From contig NZ_BBZB01000001.1 in assembly GCF_001269985.1 (NCBI RefSeq), forward strand, positions 62,001 through 126,000: DNA of 64,000 bases, given 5' to 3'. A program made the translations under genes and the position numbers. Under the pieces are notes generated by a model. It worked only from the letters and a program-made list of their open reading frames with translations. It was not told the origin of the DNA and searched no databases. How positions within the stretch are numbered: position 1 is the first letter of the stretch; each line of letters opens with the position of its first letter. The DNA is from Pseudoalteromonas sp. '520P1 No. 423'. Lineage in GTDB: Bacteria > Pseudomonadota > Gammaproteobacteria > Enterobacterales > Alteromonadaceae. This document shows positions 1 through 10,373 of the stretch, one piece after another.

Positions 1-386
1 AAATCATCATTCCATATCGCAACTGGATTATGCTCAACAACAAATACTTTTAAGGTGTTTGGCCACTGTTTACGCACTGAAGCAGTTTCTACCCAAGGCA
101 AGGCGATGACAAAATCTTGAACTTGATTAACATCTAAGTCAAAAAAACGAGATAAATCAGCTTGTTTAATCGCATTTAAAATTTGACGCTCTGATGTATG
201 CTTAGGCTCCCCTAATACAGTTACATGCTTTATTTGTGTTTGATGTTCTTTTTGTAAATAGTCACTAATTGAAAAATACATCTGACATAAACCAATCAAT
301 ACAATTAAAAAGAACCCCATGCCAAGCACCCGTGACCAATGCACAGTTTTTTGCCATTTTAAAAAAGATTCTATTTTTTGATTCAT
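1..386 (-). CDS. ftsQ: Cell division protein FtsQ (partial, N-terminal part)
   Basis: FtsQ is a bitopic inner-membrane protein that links the FtsB/FtsL subcomplex to the divisome. The reading frame starts at an ATG read on the minus strand at 386 and runs off the window edge after about 128 codons. I see a short cytoplasmic segment, one membrane helix at about residues 22-40, and then sequence typical of a POTRA domain (VTVLGEPKHTSERQI, LPWVETASVRKQWPNTL). It begins 5 bases after the ddlB stop, the usual ddlB-ftsQ order of the dcw cluster. The C-terminal half is outside the window. Identification rests on the POTRA-like sequence and on position. Confidence 0.93.
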   Translation of the reverse strand, partial: MNQKIESFLKWQKTVHWSRVLGMGFFLIVLIGLCQMYFSISDYLQKEHQTQIKHVTVLGEPKHTSERQILNAIKQADLSRFFDLDVNQVQDFVIALPWVETASVRKQWPNTLKVFVVEHNPVAIWNDD

Positions 387-391
387 TTAGT

Positions 392-1312
392 TTATTTACC
401 TAAAGTTTGCGCTAATATATTTACAACCAACTGCTCAAATGACAAACCATTCGCTTTTGCTGACATAGGCACAAGTGATTTTTCAGTCATACCAGGTACT
501 GTATTAACTTCTAATATATAAAACTGATTATCAGAATCTTGCATGATATCAACTCGGCCCCAACCTGTTGCACCTACTAAATCAAATGCTAATTTTGATA
601 TCTTCTGTAAATATTGTGTATCTTTTTGAGATAAATCAGCAGGACAAAAGTATTCAGTACTATTCACTTGATATTTCGCTTCATAATCATAAAAACCGCG
701 AGGTGTAACCATTTCAATAACCGGCAGTGCATCACCTGCTAACATAGTTACCGTAAATTCTCGCCCTGATATCCATTGTTCTAATAAAACGATATCATCA
801 TATTTGAATGCATCTTCAAGCGCTGTTTCTAACTCAGCTGCAGTCGCTGCTTTTGCCATGCCAATACTTGAACCTTCATGAGAAGGCTTTACCATTAAAG
901 CACCAAATTCATGAATTATTTTCTCTATATCAAATTCACTATTTTTTTCTAATGTAATGAAATTAGCTGTTGGTAAATTACGCGATCTGAATAATTCTTT
1001 ACAACGCGCTTTATCCATAGCTAAAGCTGAACCCAAAACACCACTACCAGTATAAGGAAGCTCTAAAAACTCAAGCGCACCTTGAACTGTGCCATCTTCA
1101 CCACCTCGCCCATGCAATGCAATAAATACACGTTCAGTATCACACTCTTTTAATTCAAATAAGTTTCGCTCGGCAGGATCAAACACAAATGCATTTACGC
1201 CTGCACTTTGTAAAGCTGACAACACTGCTTTACCTGAATTAAGTGAAACAGCCCTCTCTGCAGAACTGCCCCCCATTAAAACGGCTACTTTACCGAACTT
1301 TTGCCCATTCAT
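392..1312 (-). CDS. ddlB: D-alanine--D-alanine ligase B
   Basis: Joins two D-alanines with ATP to make the dipeptide that MurF adds to the peptidoglycan precursor; cytoplasmic. At 306 residues it has the usual DdlB length. The ATP-grasp features are visible: the N-terminal [17 protein letters not shown] motif (about residues 11-27), [23 protein letters not shown], and the C-terminal metal- and substrate-binding [11 protein letters not shown] segment. The ATG start overlaps the murC stop as ATGA, which implies translational coupling, and ftsQ follows directly. A second ddl gene elsewhere in the genome is possible but cannot be judged here. Confidence 0.97.
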   Translation of the reverse strand: MNGQKFGKVAVLMGGSSAERAVSLNSGKAVLSALQSAGVNAFVFDPAERNLFELKECDTERVFIALHGRGGEDGTVQGALEFLELPYTGSGVLGSALAMDKARCKELFRSRNLPTANFITLEKNSEFDIEKIIHEFGALMVKPSHEGSSIGMAKAATAAELETALEDAFKYDDIVLLEQWISGREFTVTMLAGDALPVIEMVTPRGFYDYEAKYQVNSTEYFCPADLSQKDTQYLQKISKLAFDLVGATGWGRVDIMQDSDNQFYILEVNTVPGMTEKSLVPMSAKANGLSFEQLVVNILAQTLGK

Positions 1313-2745
1313 GCGTTAACCTGCTTTAATTTTTCTATATTTAATTTCATTTGCGCTAAAGATTTAACTAATTGCCCAATGTTTCCCGCACCTTGGGTTA
1401 AAACGATATCGCCATCTTGTAATACATCACTTAAAACCAATGGCAATTCATTTGGTTGCGCAATATATACAGGCTCCTTACCTCTTTGACGTAAGCTGCG
1501 ACATAAACTTTTACTATCAGCACCTGCAATAGGCGCTTCTCCCGCAGAATAGACTTCAAGCAATAATAAAAGATCAACATCAGTTAATACTTTTACAGAT
1601 TCTTCATAGAGATCTCTTGTTCTTGTATATCTATGAGGTTGATATGCCATCACCAAACGTCTATCAGGCCAGCCATCTTTGACAGCCTTGATTGTAGCCG
1701 CGACTTCTGTTGGGTGATGACCATAATCATCAATCAACATGGCTTTACCGCGTCCAGTGTCAAACTCACCATAATGTTGGAAACGTCGCCCTATTCCTTC
1801 AAATTTTTCTAACGCTTTAACAATTGCTTCATCACTAATGCCTTCATCTTTTGCAACTGCGATTGCTGCTATCGCATTTAATGCATTGTGTTTACCGGGC
1901 ATATTTAATTTAACAAGCAGTTCAGAACCTGAGTTGTTAATTACTTTAAACTCACTCGTACTGACTGTTTGTGTGAAGTCTACTAATCGGTAATCCGCTT
2001 GTTCTGACTCGCCATAAGTAATAAATTTACGACCAAATCTTGGCAATAGCTCAGTTACAACAGGGCAATCAATACAAGCAACTGCAACACCGTAAAATGG
2101 CAAATTATGGATAAACTCAATATAGGTATCTTTCATATTTTCAAAGTTACCTTGGTATGTATCCATATGGTCAGCTTCAATATTGGTGATCACTGATACC
2201 ATAGGCTGTAGATGTAAAAATGATGCGTCGCTTTCATCAGCTTCAGCAATTAAAAACCTACTTTTACCTAATCGTGCATTTGTTCCTGCGCTATTTAATA
2301 AACCACCAATAACAAAAGTGGGATCTAAATCAGCTTTCGCAAAAATACTTGCAATCAAACTTGTTGTTGTTGTTTTGCCATGAGTACCGGCGATGGCAAT
2401 ACCATGTCGAAAACGCATCAGCTCTGATAGCATTTCGGCACGGCGCACAATCGGAATACGATTTGCTTTTGCTTCTATAATCTCAGGGTTTGTTTCATCT
2501 ATTGCAGTAGAAACAACAACAACACTGGCTTTTTTTACATTTTCACTTTGATGACCAATAAAAATAGTTGCACCAGCAGCCTTTAATCTGTCAGTCATAG
2601 GGCTCTGAGTGATATCTGAGCCAGTAACACAATATCCCTCATTAACTAGAACTTCAGCAATACCACCCATACCGGCACCACCTATGCCAATAAAGTGAAT
2701 ACTGTTTACTTTTCTCATTGCTGTTACTTCACTTACTTTGCTCAC
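1309..2745 (-). CDS. murC: UDP-N-acetylmuramate--L-alanine ligase
   Basis: Adds L-alanine to UDP-MurNAc, the first amino-acid step of the Mur ligase pathway in the cytoplasm. The N-terminal Rossmann motif GIGGAGMGG is at residues 20-28 and the Mur ligase P-loop GTHGKTTT at 120-127. EADESD and the DDYGHHPTE motif of the MurC clade follow. The start is a GTG at 2745 with an AAGAG-type ribosome binding site about 7 bases upstream; an ATG nine codons inside is the alternative. It follows murG after 12 bases and its TGA overlaps the ddlB ATG. Confidence 0.97.
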   Translation of the reverse strand: MSKVSEVTAMRKVNSIHFIGIGGAGMGGIAEVLVNEGYCVTGSDITQSPMTDRLKAAGATIFIGHQSENVKKASVVVVSTAIDETNPEIIEAKANRIPIVRRAEMLSELMRFRHGIAIAGTHGKTTTTSLIASIFAKADLDPTFVIGGLLNSAGTNARLGKSRFLIAEADESDASFLHLQPMVSVITNIEADHMDTYQGNFENMKDTYIEFIHNLPFYGVAVACIDCPVVTELLPRFGRKFITYGESEQADYRLVDFTQTVSTSEFKVINNSGSELLVKLNMPGKHNALNAIAAIAVAKDEGISDEAIVKALEKFEGIGRRFQHYGEFDTGRGKAMLIDDYGHHPTEVAATIKAVKDGWPDRRLVMAYQPHRYTRTRDLYEESVKVLTDVDLLLLLEVYSAGEAPIAGADSKSLCRSLRQRGKEPVYIAQPNELPLVLSDVLQDGDIVLTQGAGNIGQLVKSLAQMKLNIEKLKQVNA

Positions 2746-2757
2746 TAAATTCTCTTT

Positions 2758-3840
2758 TTAATTTGTACATGTATAACGAGTATGCTGTTTTATATAATTA
2801 GCCACTTGTTCAGTTGCATCTGTTTGAGCATAAGACTTAGCTTTATCAGCCATCTCTTTAATTAACTGTGGTTGCTCTATAAAAGGCTTTAATAACGCAA
2901 CTAAACTTTGCTGATTTAAATTTCTTTGCTGTAACAATAATGCAGCTTGATTTGATACTAAAAATTTCGCATTTTCAGTTTGATGATCATCTACAGCATG
3001 TGGAAACGGCACAAATAAAGCCATTTTCCCTGCAGCTGCGATTTCACTTACTGTTAGGGCGCCAGAACGACATACAACAATATCAGCCCAAGCATAAGCC
3101 GCGTCTATATCATCTATAAATTGCGCTACTTTAGCCTTGAGAGATAATTCTTGATAAGCGCCTTTTACAGCTCCTAAATTACCTTTACCAGTTTGATGCC
3201 AAACCTCTATTGGTTTGACTTTATTTAACTGAGAAAATACCGCAGGTAGCTCATCATTTAATACTTTTGCACCTAATGAACCACCAATAACTAAAATACG
3301 GCATGACTGCTCCGACGGCTCGTACTCTATATTTGCAACACTTTCTCTGACCGGGTTACCAACAACCTGATAATCAACCTCAGGAAACGCCCCAGGAAAT
3401 GCACCTAAGACTTGATTTGAAAATTTAGCAAGCAGCTTATTACTCATTCCTGCAACTGCATTTTGTTCATGCACAATTAAAGGGATCCCTAATGTTTTTG
3501 CAGCTAAACCTGCAGGACCTGTAATATAACCACCCATACCTAATAACACATCAGGCTGTTCGTGTTGCATTACTTTACGCGCTTGCAAGATTGCCTTTAA
3601 CACCATGAAAGGTGCCTTTATAAGCCTTTTTAAACCGTTACCACGCACACCTTTAACATCAATAAAACGAATATCTAAGCCGTGCTTCGGCACTACGTCG
3701 GCTTCCATTCTGTCTGATGTCCCCAACCAAACAACTTGCCAGTCTTGTTTTATCAAATACTCTGCAACCGCTATACCTGGGAATATATGCCCCCCAGTAC
3801 CACCGGCGACTATCATTAATTTTTGTTGTTTTTTATTCAT
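2758..3840 (-). CDS. murG: Lipid II synthase (UDP-GlcNAc transferase MurG)
   Basis: Peripheral membrane GT-B glycosyltransferase that transfers GlcNAc from UDP-GlcNAc to lipid I, giving lipid II. The protein of 360 residues shows the N-terminal G-loop VAGGTGGHIFPG (about 11-22), a second glycine-rich GGSLGA loop, HEQNAVAG, and the UDP-GlcNAc-binding CRSGALTVSE and PFPHAVDDHQTENA segments. Its ATG overlaps the last base of the ftsW stop, so the two genes are translationally coupled. Confidence 0.97.
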   Translation of the reverse strand: MNKKQQKLMIVAGGTGGHIFPGIAVAEYLIKQDWQVVWLGTSDRMEADVVPKHGLDIRFIDVKGVRGNGLKRLIKAPFMVLKAILQARKVMQHEQPDVLLGMGGYITGPAGLAAKTLGIPLIVHEQNAVAGMSNKLLAKFSNQVLGAFPGAFPEVDYQVVGNPVRESVANIEYEPSEQSCRILVIGGSLGAKVLNDELPAVFSQLNKVKPIEVWHQTGKGNLGAVKGAYQELSLKAKVAQFIDDIDAAYAWADIVVCRSGALTVSEIAAAGKMALFVPFPHAVDDHQTENAKFLVSNQAALLLQQRNLNQQSLVALLKPFIEQPQLIKEMADKAKSYAQTDATEQVANYIKQHTRYTCTN

Positions 3841-5024
3841 TATTTTTTTCGCCCTCCGGATGTTGCCTGCCTAGTAGCCAGTTTTACCTCAAAATCTATT
3901 CTTAATAAAATGCCTATTGCGATTGTCATCATCAACATACTGGAACCACCATAAGAAACAAAAGGCAAAGTAAGACCTTTTGTTGGTAATATACCAGCAC
4001 TCGCTCCGATATTAACCATGGTTTGAAAAGCAAACCAAATGCCAATAGCCAAAGCAAAATAGCCCTCATATTCTTTACCGCTTTGCAGTGCTTTTTTTCC
4101 AATTATTAAAGCGCGAAATACCAATACACACAAAATAGCTAAAATACTTAAAACACCTATAAAACCAGTTTCTTCAGCGATGACTGAAAAAATAAAATCT
4201 GTATGCGCTTCTGGTAGGTATTCTTGTTTTTGAATACTGTTACCTAAGCCTTGACCCCACCAACTACCCCGACTATAAGCCATTAAAGACTGTACTAGCT
4301 GATAACCTTTACCAAACGGGTCATCCCAAGGGTCCCAAAAAGAGGTCACCCTTGCCCAACGATAAGGAGAAAATACAATTAACAAAACAATTAAGCCACC
4401 GCCCGCCATTAGAAGCATAAAAAATTGCCATAATTGAGCGCCTGCTAAAAATAAGAGCCCCACTGTTGTTACAAACATTACAACAACAGTACCTAAATCT
4501 GGCTGCATTAAAATCAAGCCTGCGTATACAACAAACACAATAATTGGCTTAACAAACCCCATAAAGTTTTCTTTTACTTCATCACGCTTACGTACTAAAT
4601 ATCCAGCTAAATAACTAAAGAAATATAACTTTGCTATCTCTGCAACTTGCATATTAAAAGGACCGAGCCCAATCCAACGTTGTGAACCATTCACTTCTCG
4701 ACCTATAAGCAACACCAAAACTAACAAGGCCATTCCAGCTAATAGTAAATAAGGGTTGGCTTTTTTCCACCAAGCCATAGGTAAGCTAACGCTTACAGCT
4801 AAATAAATAAAACTCAAACCTAAAAAAATGCCATGCCGTAATGTAAAGTGAAAAGGATTATTAAATAAACGTTCTGCAACAGGCATAGATGCACTTGTTA
4901 CCATTACAAAACCAACACCTATCAATAACATAATGCAATAAATAATAACTGGGTCATAAATTGACGAAGCACCGTTATCATTATTTGAAAGCAATTTGCG
5001 TTTTACACTAACTAACCAATTCAT
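3840..5024 (-). CDS. ftsW: Peptidoglycan glycosyltransferase FtsW (SEDS family)
   Basis: Polytopic SEDS-family membrane protein that polymerises lipid II into septal glycan together with FtsI. It has 394 residues with about ten hydrophobic segments. The family motifs PDLGT (in MQPDLGTVVV), the EAHTDFIFSVIAEETGFIG loop and the C-terminal GLTLPFVSYGGSS are all present. The 1-base overlaps with murD upstream and murG downstream are seen directly. A RodA paralogue would share these motifs, but the position between murD and murG identifies FtsW. Confidence 0.97.
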   Translation of the reverse strand: MNWLVSVKRKLLSNNDNGASSIYDPVIIYCIMLLIGVGFVMVTSASMPVAERLFNNPFHFTLRHGIFLGLSFIYLAVSVSLPMAWWKKANPYLLLAGMALLVLVLLIGREVNGSQRWIGLGPFNMQVAEIAKLYFFSYLAGYLVRKRDEVKENFMGFVKPIIVFVVYAGLILMQPDLGTVVVMFVTTVGLLFLAGAQLWQFFMLLMAGGGLIVLLIVFSPYRWARVTSFWDPWDDPFGKGYQLVQSLMAYSRGSWWGQGLGNSIQKQEYLPEAHTDFIFSVIAEETGFIGVLSILAILCVLVFRALIIGKKALQSGKEYEGYFALAIGIWFAFQTMVNIGASAGILPTKGLTLPFVSYGGSSMLMMTIAIGILLRIDFEVKLATRQATSGGRKK

Positions 5025-6358
5025 CAGTTAGCCTTTTGTTGTAAAGCTAACTGTGAAAAGTCAACGCCACGGGCCATAAAATTTGGATACATATCTAAAC
5101 TTGAACACGCAGGTGCCAATAAAACAATATCACCTGATAAAGCATATTCAGAGGCTAAATTAACAGCGTCTGCCATAGAGCTCACTTGCAATGCACTAAC
5201 GCTTAATTTAGCTAATTGATGCGCATCTTTGCCTAAACAAATTAGCTTTTTAATGTGTTTATCAAAATATGCTTTTAAAGCAGAGAAGTCAGCACCTTTG
5301 CCATCACCGCCAGCAATTAAAATAATATTTTTATTACTACCCGCAGCTAAGCTCTCAATTGAAGCGATACAAGCTCCAATATTAGTGGCTTTAGAATCAT
5401 TAAAGTATTTCACATTCTGATGTGAACAAACTAACTGGCACCTATGCTCTAATCCTAAAAATTCATTAAAGGCCTGTTTGAAAGTTTTGGTCTCTAAGTT
5501 CCACGGAGATAATAAAGCCATCACAGCTAATGCATTTAGCTGATTATGTTTACCTTCAACTTTTAAGTTACTTGTTTCAAATAATATTTTACCTAAGGCA
5601 CTAAAGTAACTTTGACCATTTTGTGTAACTAAACAAAAATCAGCATTGTCAGCTGCAAAACTTAATTTATTATTAACCTTAGTTGGATAAGTCTCTTTAT
5701 CGTCTAAACTGTAAATCGCGTTTTCACAATTTTCATAAATGTTATGTTTCGTTTGAGTGTAGTGCGCCATGCCATCGTATCTGTCTAAATGATCTTCTGA
5801 AATATTAAGCACAGTGGCGCTAACAGGTTTTAAACTTGATGTTGTTTCTAACTGAAAACTAGATAACTCTAAAACAAATACATCTCTATTTTGCGTTAGC
5901 AAGTCTAAAATAGGCGTGCCGATATTACCGCCTAAGCCCACTTTAAAACCGGCTTTTTCCAATACTTTTGCAGTTAAAGTTACAACACTTGATTTACCAT
6001 TAGAGCCCGTTACAGCTATCACTGGTTGTGTATTGATACGTGCAAATAATTCAATATCGCCTATCACTTCAACACCTGATGTGATTGCTAATGCAACATC
6101 TGTTTGCGCTAATGCAATACCAGGGCTGATAATGATTAAATCAGCTTGTGACAAATTAGATTTTGATAAATCCCCAAGCTTAACTTCAATCTCAGGTGCG
6201 TTTGCTTGCAACCAATCTAAACCAGGCGCATTTAAACGACTATCAATCACGATAGGGTTGATATTATTTTGCAGTAAAAAACGCACTGTGCTCAATCCGG
6301 AAACTCCCAGACCAAGCACGATAATATTTAACTCTTTTAACTGCTTTAAATAATTCAT
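5024..6358 (-). CDS. murD: UDP-N-acetylmuramoyl-L-alanine--D-glutamate ligase
   Basis: Adds D-glutamate to UDP-MurNAc-L-Ala in the cytoplasm. It is 444 residues long, near the family norm. It carries the N-terminal GLGVSGLSTVRFL nucleotide fold, the P-loop GSNGKSSV, the LNISEDHLDRYDG motif with the carbamylated-lysine region after it, NDSKATN, and the C-terminal LLAPACSSLDMYPNFMARG segment. The gene abuts the mraY stop without a gap and shares one base with the ftsW start. Confidence 0.97.
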   Translation of the reverse strand: MNYLKQLKELNIIVLGLGVSGLSTVRFLLQNNINPIVIDSRLNAPGLDWLQANAPEIEVKLGDLSKSNLSQADLIIISPGIALAQTDVALAITSGVEVIGDIELFARINTQPVIAVTGSNGKSSVVTLTAKVLEKAGFKVGLGGNIGTPILDLLTQNRDVFVLELSSFQLETTSSLKPVSATVLNISEDHLDRYDGMAHYTQTKHNIYENCENAIYSLDDKETYPTKVNNKLSFAADNADFCLVTQNGQSYFSALGKILFETSNLKVEGKHNQLNALAVMALLSPWNLETKTFKQAFNEFLGLEHRCQLVCSHQNVKYFNDSKATNIGACIASIESLAAGSNKNIILIAGGDGKGADFSALKAYFDKHIKKLICLGKDAHQLAKLSVSALQVSSMADAVNLASEYALSGDIVLLAPACSSLDMYPNFMARGVDFSQLALQQKAN

Positions 6359-7441
6359 TTATCTCAGCTTCAATGTTGCTAAACCGGCTAAAACTAATAC
6401 CACAGAAATAATCCAAAAACGTACGATTACCCTAGGCTCTGGCCAACCTTTTAATTCATAATGATGATGTATAGGTGCCATTCTAAAGATCCTTTGGCCT
6501 CTTAATTTGTATGAGCCAACTTGTAAAATTACCGATAAAGCTTCCATTACAAATACACCACCCATAATGACCAATACCAATTCTTGACGTACTAAAATTG
6601 CGATTATGCCTAGAGCTCCGCCCAGAGCCAAAGAACCGACATCTCCCATAAATATCTGCGCTGGATAAGTATTGAACCATAGGAAACCAAGTCCGGCTCC
6701 CACTATGGCAGTACACACTATGACAAGTTCACTTGTGAGTGGTATATGAGGGATATTTAGGTAATTAGCAAAATTCACATTACCTGTTACATAAGCAATA
6801 AAAGCAAAAGCAGCTGCCACTAAAATAGTTGGCACAATTGCTAAACCATCTAAACCATCAGTTAAGTTAACTGCATTAGAGGTACCTACAATTACAAAGT
6901 AACTCATAACAATAAAGAAGATACCAAGTTGAGGCATGACTTCTTTAAAAAATGGAATTAATAGCGCCGTTTCAGCATCTAATTGCTGGGTGAAAAATAA
7001 GAAACACGCAGTCACTAACGCAATCACTGATTGCCAAAAATACTTCCAGCGCGCAATCAGACCATTACTATCTTTTCTGATCACTTTTCTATAGTCATCG
7101 ACAAAGCCAACAGCACCTAAAGAACCAATAACAAATAAAGTCACCCAAACATATTTGTTACTTAAATCAGCCCAAAATAGCGTACTGGTAAAAATAGAGG
7201 CCAATATCAACAAACCACCCATGGTAGGCGTACCAGACTTAGATAAATGAGACTCAGGTCCATCATCACGGACAGTCTGCCCAATTTGCATACGTTGTAA
7301 TGCTTTTATTAATTTTGGACCAAAATACAAAGAGATAAATAAAGCGGTAAAAATACCTAAAATAGCTCTAAATGTCAGATAAGAGAAAACATTAAATCCA
7401 GAATAATATTGCGTTAAATACTCAGCTAACCACATTAACAT
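6359..7441 (-). CDS. mraY: Phospho-MurNAc-pentapeptide transferase (lipid I synthase)
   Basis: Polytopic inner-membrane enzyme that transfers phospho-MurNAc-pentapeptide to undecaprenyl phosphate, forming lipid I. The protein has 360 residues, the usual MraY length, and about ten membrane segments. Diagnostic sequence includes the N-terminal [27 protein letters not shown], the catalytic GFVDDYRK aspartates, [10 protein letters not shown], and the C-terminal [17 protein letters not shown]. The ATG overlaps the end of murF by 7 bases. Confidence 0.98.
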   Translation of the reverse strand: MLMWLAEYLTQYYSGFNVFSYLTFRAILGIFTALFISLYFGPKLIKALQRMQIGQTVRDDGPESHLSKSGTPTMGGLLILASIFTSTLFWADLSNKYVWVTLFVIGSLGAVGFVDDYRKVIRKDSNGLIARWKYFWQSVIALVTACFLFFTQQLDAETALLIPFFKEVMPQLGIFFIVMSYFVIVGTSNAVNLTDGLDGLAIVPTILVAAAFAFIAYVTGNVNFANYLNIPHIPLTSELVIVCTAIVGAGLGFLWFNTYPAQIFMGDVGSLALGGALGIIAILVRQELVLVIMGGVFVMEALSVILQVGSYKLRGQRIFRMAPIHHHYELKGWPEPRVIVRFWIISVVLVLAGLATLKLR

Positions 7442-8892
7442 AATAAATCTCCAGACTCTTTAGTTTGAAGTTCACATGCTTCTTTATTTTTTATTATATC
7501 TTGCACTAATAATTCCATAGCCGCACTGCGCGACCCCTTAATTAATATTGTTATTTTTTCTGATTTATTGTGTTGTGAAAAATCAGTTAAAAGCTGATTT
7601 AAAAGTGCAGTTCTATCCATAAAATGCTGTGTATTTTTATTTGATGTATGCTCTGTGTAAAACCCTTCATGGGCACCCATACTTAATGTGCCTAATGTAT
7701 AAAGTTGCTTTATACCTTCAGATTTAGCATAAGTCCCTACATCTTGATGATAACTTAAAGCATCTTCACCTAACTCACCCATATCACCTAAAGCTAAAAT
7801 AGTATGCCCTTGGATCTGTTTAAGTAAATCTATTGCAGCCTTCACCGATTGCACATTAGCATTGTAGCTATCATCAATAATGGTAATATCTTTGTTTAGT
7901 TCAATTAAATTAACTCGCCCCTTAACTTGCTCTATGTTTGATAGCCCTTGAGAAATTTGTTTTAAAGGAATATCTAGCGCTAAGGTGAGTGCAGTAGCTG
8001 TTAATGCATTTTTTATATTATGTTCACCGGGCAATTGTAACTGTACAAAAGCAGATTCATTTTCAATGCATAAATCAAAATTGGCGCGACCAAGTTGATC
8101 AAAGCTAATATTTTCAGCCCAAACATCTTTTTGAATTTTGCTGGAAAATTGCATTATTTTTTTGGATGTTAAAGTTTTAAACCAAAAATCATGATAATTA
8201 CTATCAAAATTTAAAACGGCGGTGCCTGCGTCTTTTAAACCATTAAAAATCTCACCTTTCGCTTTAGCGACACCATCTATACTACCAAAACCTTCTAAGT
8301 GAGCCGCGGCCACATTACAAATGGTAGCAACATCAGGCTTAACTAAGTTACTGGTATAATCTATCTCGCCTAAATGATTTGCACCTAGCTCAATAACAGC
8401 ATATTCATCATCTTGCTCTAAACGTAATAAAGTAAGCGGTACGCCAATATCATTATTGAAGTTGCCATTTGTAGCCAATACTTTAGCATTTAAACCTAAA
8501 ATTGCAGCGGTCATTTCTTTAACTGTCGTTTTACCTACACTACCTGTTATGGCGATAGTTTTTGGCGAAACCTCTGCTTTCACTGCACTGCCAAGTAAAC
8601 CCAAAGCAATTCGGGTATCTGCTACAATAAATTGAACGACACCTTCAGCTTCAATTTCACTCAATACATCTTGTTCAACAATAACCGCTGTTGCACCTTG
8701 GTTAATGGCTTTTTTAACAAACTTATGACCATCAAAGTTTGCGCCTTTAAGTGCTAAAAACACTTCATTTGAGCTAATTGTGCGTGTATCTGTATTTATA
8801 TTGCTTACAGATTTATTATTTTCATTAATATCTTTGAGGTTTTCAGTCACCCCTAAAACTTTTGCTATCCATTTAAAATCCATTGGGATCAT
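7435..8892 (-). CDS. murF: UDP-MurNAc-tripeptide--D-alanyl-D-alanine ligase
   Basis: Adds the D-Ala-D-Ala dipeptide made by Ddl to UDP-MurNAc-tripeptide. It shows the Mur ligase P-loop [34 protein letters not shown] and DDSYNAN motifs. A longer frame opens at a TTG at 8898, but I chose the ATG at 8892 because it overlaps the murE stop as TGATG, a common coupling arrangement, and the resulting MIPMDFKW start fits the family; an ATG at 8883 is also possible. The 3' end overlaps the mraY start by 7 bases. Confidence 0.95.
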   Translation of the reverse strand: MIPMDFKWIAKVLGVTENLKDINENNKSVSNINTDTRTISSNEVFLALKGANFDGHKFVKKAINQGATAVIVEQDVLSEIEAEGVVQFIVADTRIALGLLGSAVKAEVSPKTIAITGSVGKTTVKEMTAAILGLNAKVLATNGNFNNDIGVPLTLLRLEQDDEYAVIELGANHLGEIDYTSNLVKPDVATICNVAAAHLEGFGSIDGVAKAKGEIFNGLKDAGTAVLNFDSNYHDFWFKTLTSKKIMQFSSKIQKDVWAENISFDQLGRANFDLCIENESAFVQLQLPGEHNIKNALTATALTLALDIPLKQISQGLSNIEQVKGRVNLIELNKDITIIDDSYNANVQSVKAAIDLLKQIQGHTILALGDMGELGEDALSYHQDVGTYAKSEGIKQLYTLGTLSMGAHEGFYTEHTSNKNTQHFMDRTALLNQLLTDFSQHNKSEKITILIKGSRSAAMELLVQDIIKNKEACELQTKESGDLLC

Positions 8893-10373
8893 CAGCAACC
8901 ACCTTTTAACAGCTGTTCAACCCAAGCTCTATCGCAAAAGTTTATTATTTTATCACCTATGATTTGGTAGTCTTCATGGCCTTTGCCGGCTACCAAAACA
9001 ACTTCATGTTTTGATGCTTGTGAAACAGCTAAGGTAATTGCTTTTCCTCTATCAGCTTCAACTTGCACGTTATTCTTATTTGAAAAACCCAGTAATACAT
9101 CATTAATAATATCATCAGGATTTTCTGTTCTAGGGTTATCACTGGTAACCACTATTTTATTTGCATATTTTTGTGCAGCTTTCGCCATTAAAGCGCGCTT
9201 ACCTTTGTCTCTATCACCACCACAGCCAAATACACAGGTTACACCGCCAGGCACATGATGCTGCAAAGCTTGTAAAGCTAATTCTAACGCTTCTGGCGTA
9301 TGTGCATAATCAACTATGCAAGTTGGTTTATTTAAACCTGAAAAAGGCTGCATTCGACCAGCGATAGGCTTTAAATTATTAGCAGCTTTAAATATGTGTT
9401 TTATTGTGTAACCTAAACCTAATGCAACAGAAAGTGCAGCAGCTAAGTTATACAGATTAAACTCACCAAATAAAGGACAAGTAACTTCATTTATAACATC
9501 TGGCTCATCCCAACTTGTAATAAACTTGGCTTTTATGCCCTCTGCCGTGCATTGTACATCACTAAATAAAACATATTGATGCTTAGATAAAGGTGTATCA
9601 CCTTTGCCAAACAATACGGTATTTTTAAACTTATGTGTTTCAAGCCAATTTATTGAGACAGAATCGTCTAAATTAAAAGCATTTAAATTTGCCTGATACT
9701 GAGTGAATAATTTTAATTTAGCTGCGGCATAACTTGCCATATCACCATGATAATCAAGGTGATCTCGTGATAAGTTACTAAACACAGATGCACTAAACTG
9801 ACATTCATCAACGCGACCTTGACTCAAACCATGAGATGATACTTCCATAGCAACTAAATCAGTGTGGCTTTGCTGTAGATTTGATAACATATGCTGCAAA
9901 TCAACAGATGATGGCGTTGTATTATTAAGTGGCGCTAAGGCATCAAGACTTCCCCAACCTAAAGTACCTATAACAGCAGTGCTTTGTTCACATGCCGCTA
10001 TTAAGTTTGCAATCATGCTGCTAATTGTTGATTTACCGTTAGTGCCAGTTACACCAACTAAGTGTAATTTTTGGCTAGGATTATCATAAAAAGATGCACT
10101 TAACTTAGCTAACTTATTATTTAATTGATCAATTTTTATTATTTTCGATGGCTCAATATCACTATCAATTTGGCACTCACTATCTGCAAGTACTAATAAA
10201 GCACCTTTATTTAATGCAGATAGTATAAATTTACCGCCATCTAACTCATGGCCTTTAATCGCAATAAAAGCATCACCAACTTGTATTTCTCTACTATCTA
10301 AAACAAGGTTATTTATTTGTATTGAAGGTGAATTTACACCTATTTGAGCCAAACAGTTTTTTATATCAACCAC
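8892..10373 (-). CDS. murE: UDP-MurNAc-L-Ala-D-Glu--meso-2,6-diaminopimelate ligase
   Basis: Adds the third amino acid of the stem peptide in the cytoplasm. The P-loop GTNGKST is at residues 110-116. The motif SDNPRTENPDDI contains the DNPR signature that, in the MurE family, marks meso-DAP rather than lysine use, as expected for a Gram-negative. The gene begins with GTG at 10373 and overlaps the ftsI stop by 8 bases. At 493 residues it has normal length. DAP for this enzyme comes from the pathway that includes the dap-type genes at 40-44 kb. Confidence 0.96.
   Translation of the reverse strand: MVDIKNCLAQIGVNSPSIQINNLVLDSREIQVGDAFIAIKGHELDGGKFILSALNKGALLVLADSECQIDSDIEPSKIIKIDQLNNKLAKLSASFYDNPSQKLHLVGVTGTNGKSTISSMIANLIAACEQSTAVIGTLGWGSLDALAPLNNTTPSSVDLQHMLSNLQQSHTDLVAMEVSSHGLSQGRVDECQFSASVFSNLSRDHLDYHGDMASYAAAKLKLFTQYQANLNAFNLDDSVSINWLETHKFKNTVLFGKGDTPLSKHQYVLFSDVQCTAEGIKAKFITSWDEPDVINEVTCPLFGEFNLYNLAAALSVALGLGYTIKHIFKAANNLKPIAGRMQPFSGLNKPTCIVDYAHTPEALELALQALQHHVPGGVTCVFGCGGDRDKGKRALMAKAAQKYANKIVVTSDNPRTENPDDIINDVLLGFSNKNNVQVEADRGKAITLAVSQASKHEVVLVAGKGHEDYQIIGDKIINFCDRAWVEQLLKGGC

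Noticed and set aside
8893..8898. TTG start six bases further upstream for murF
   Set aside because: The ATG at 8892 couples to the murE stop as TGATG and fits the family N-terminus.
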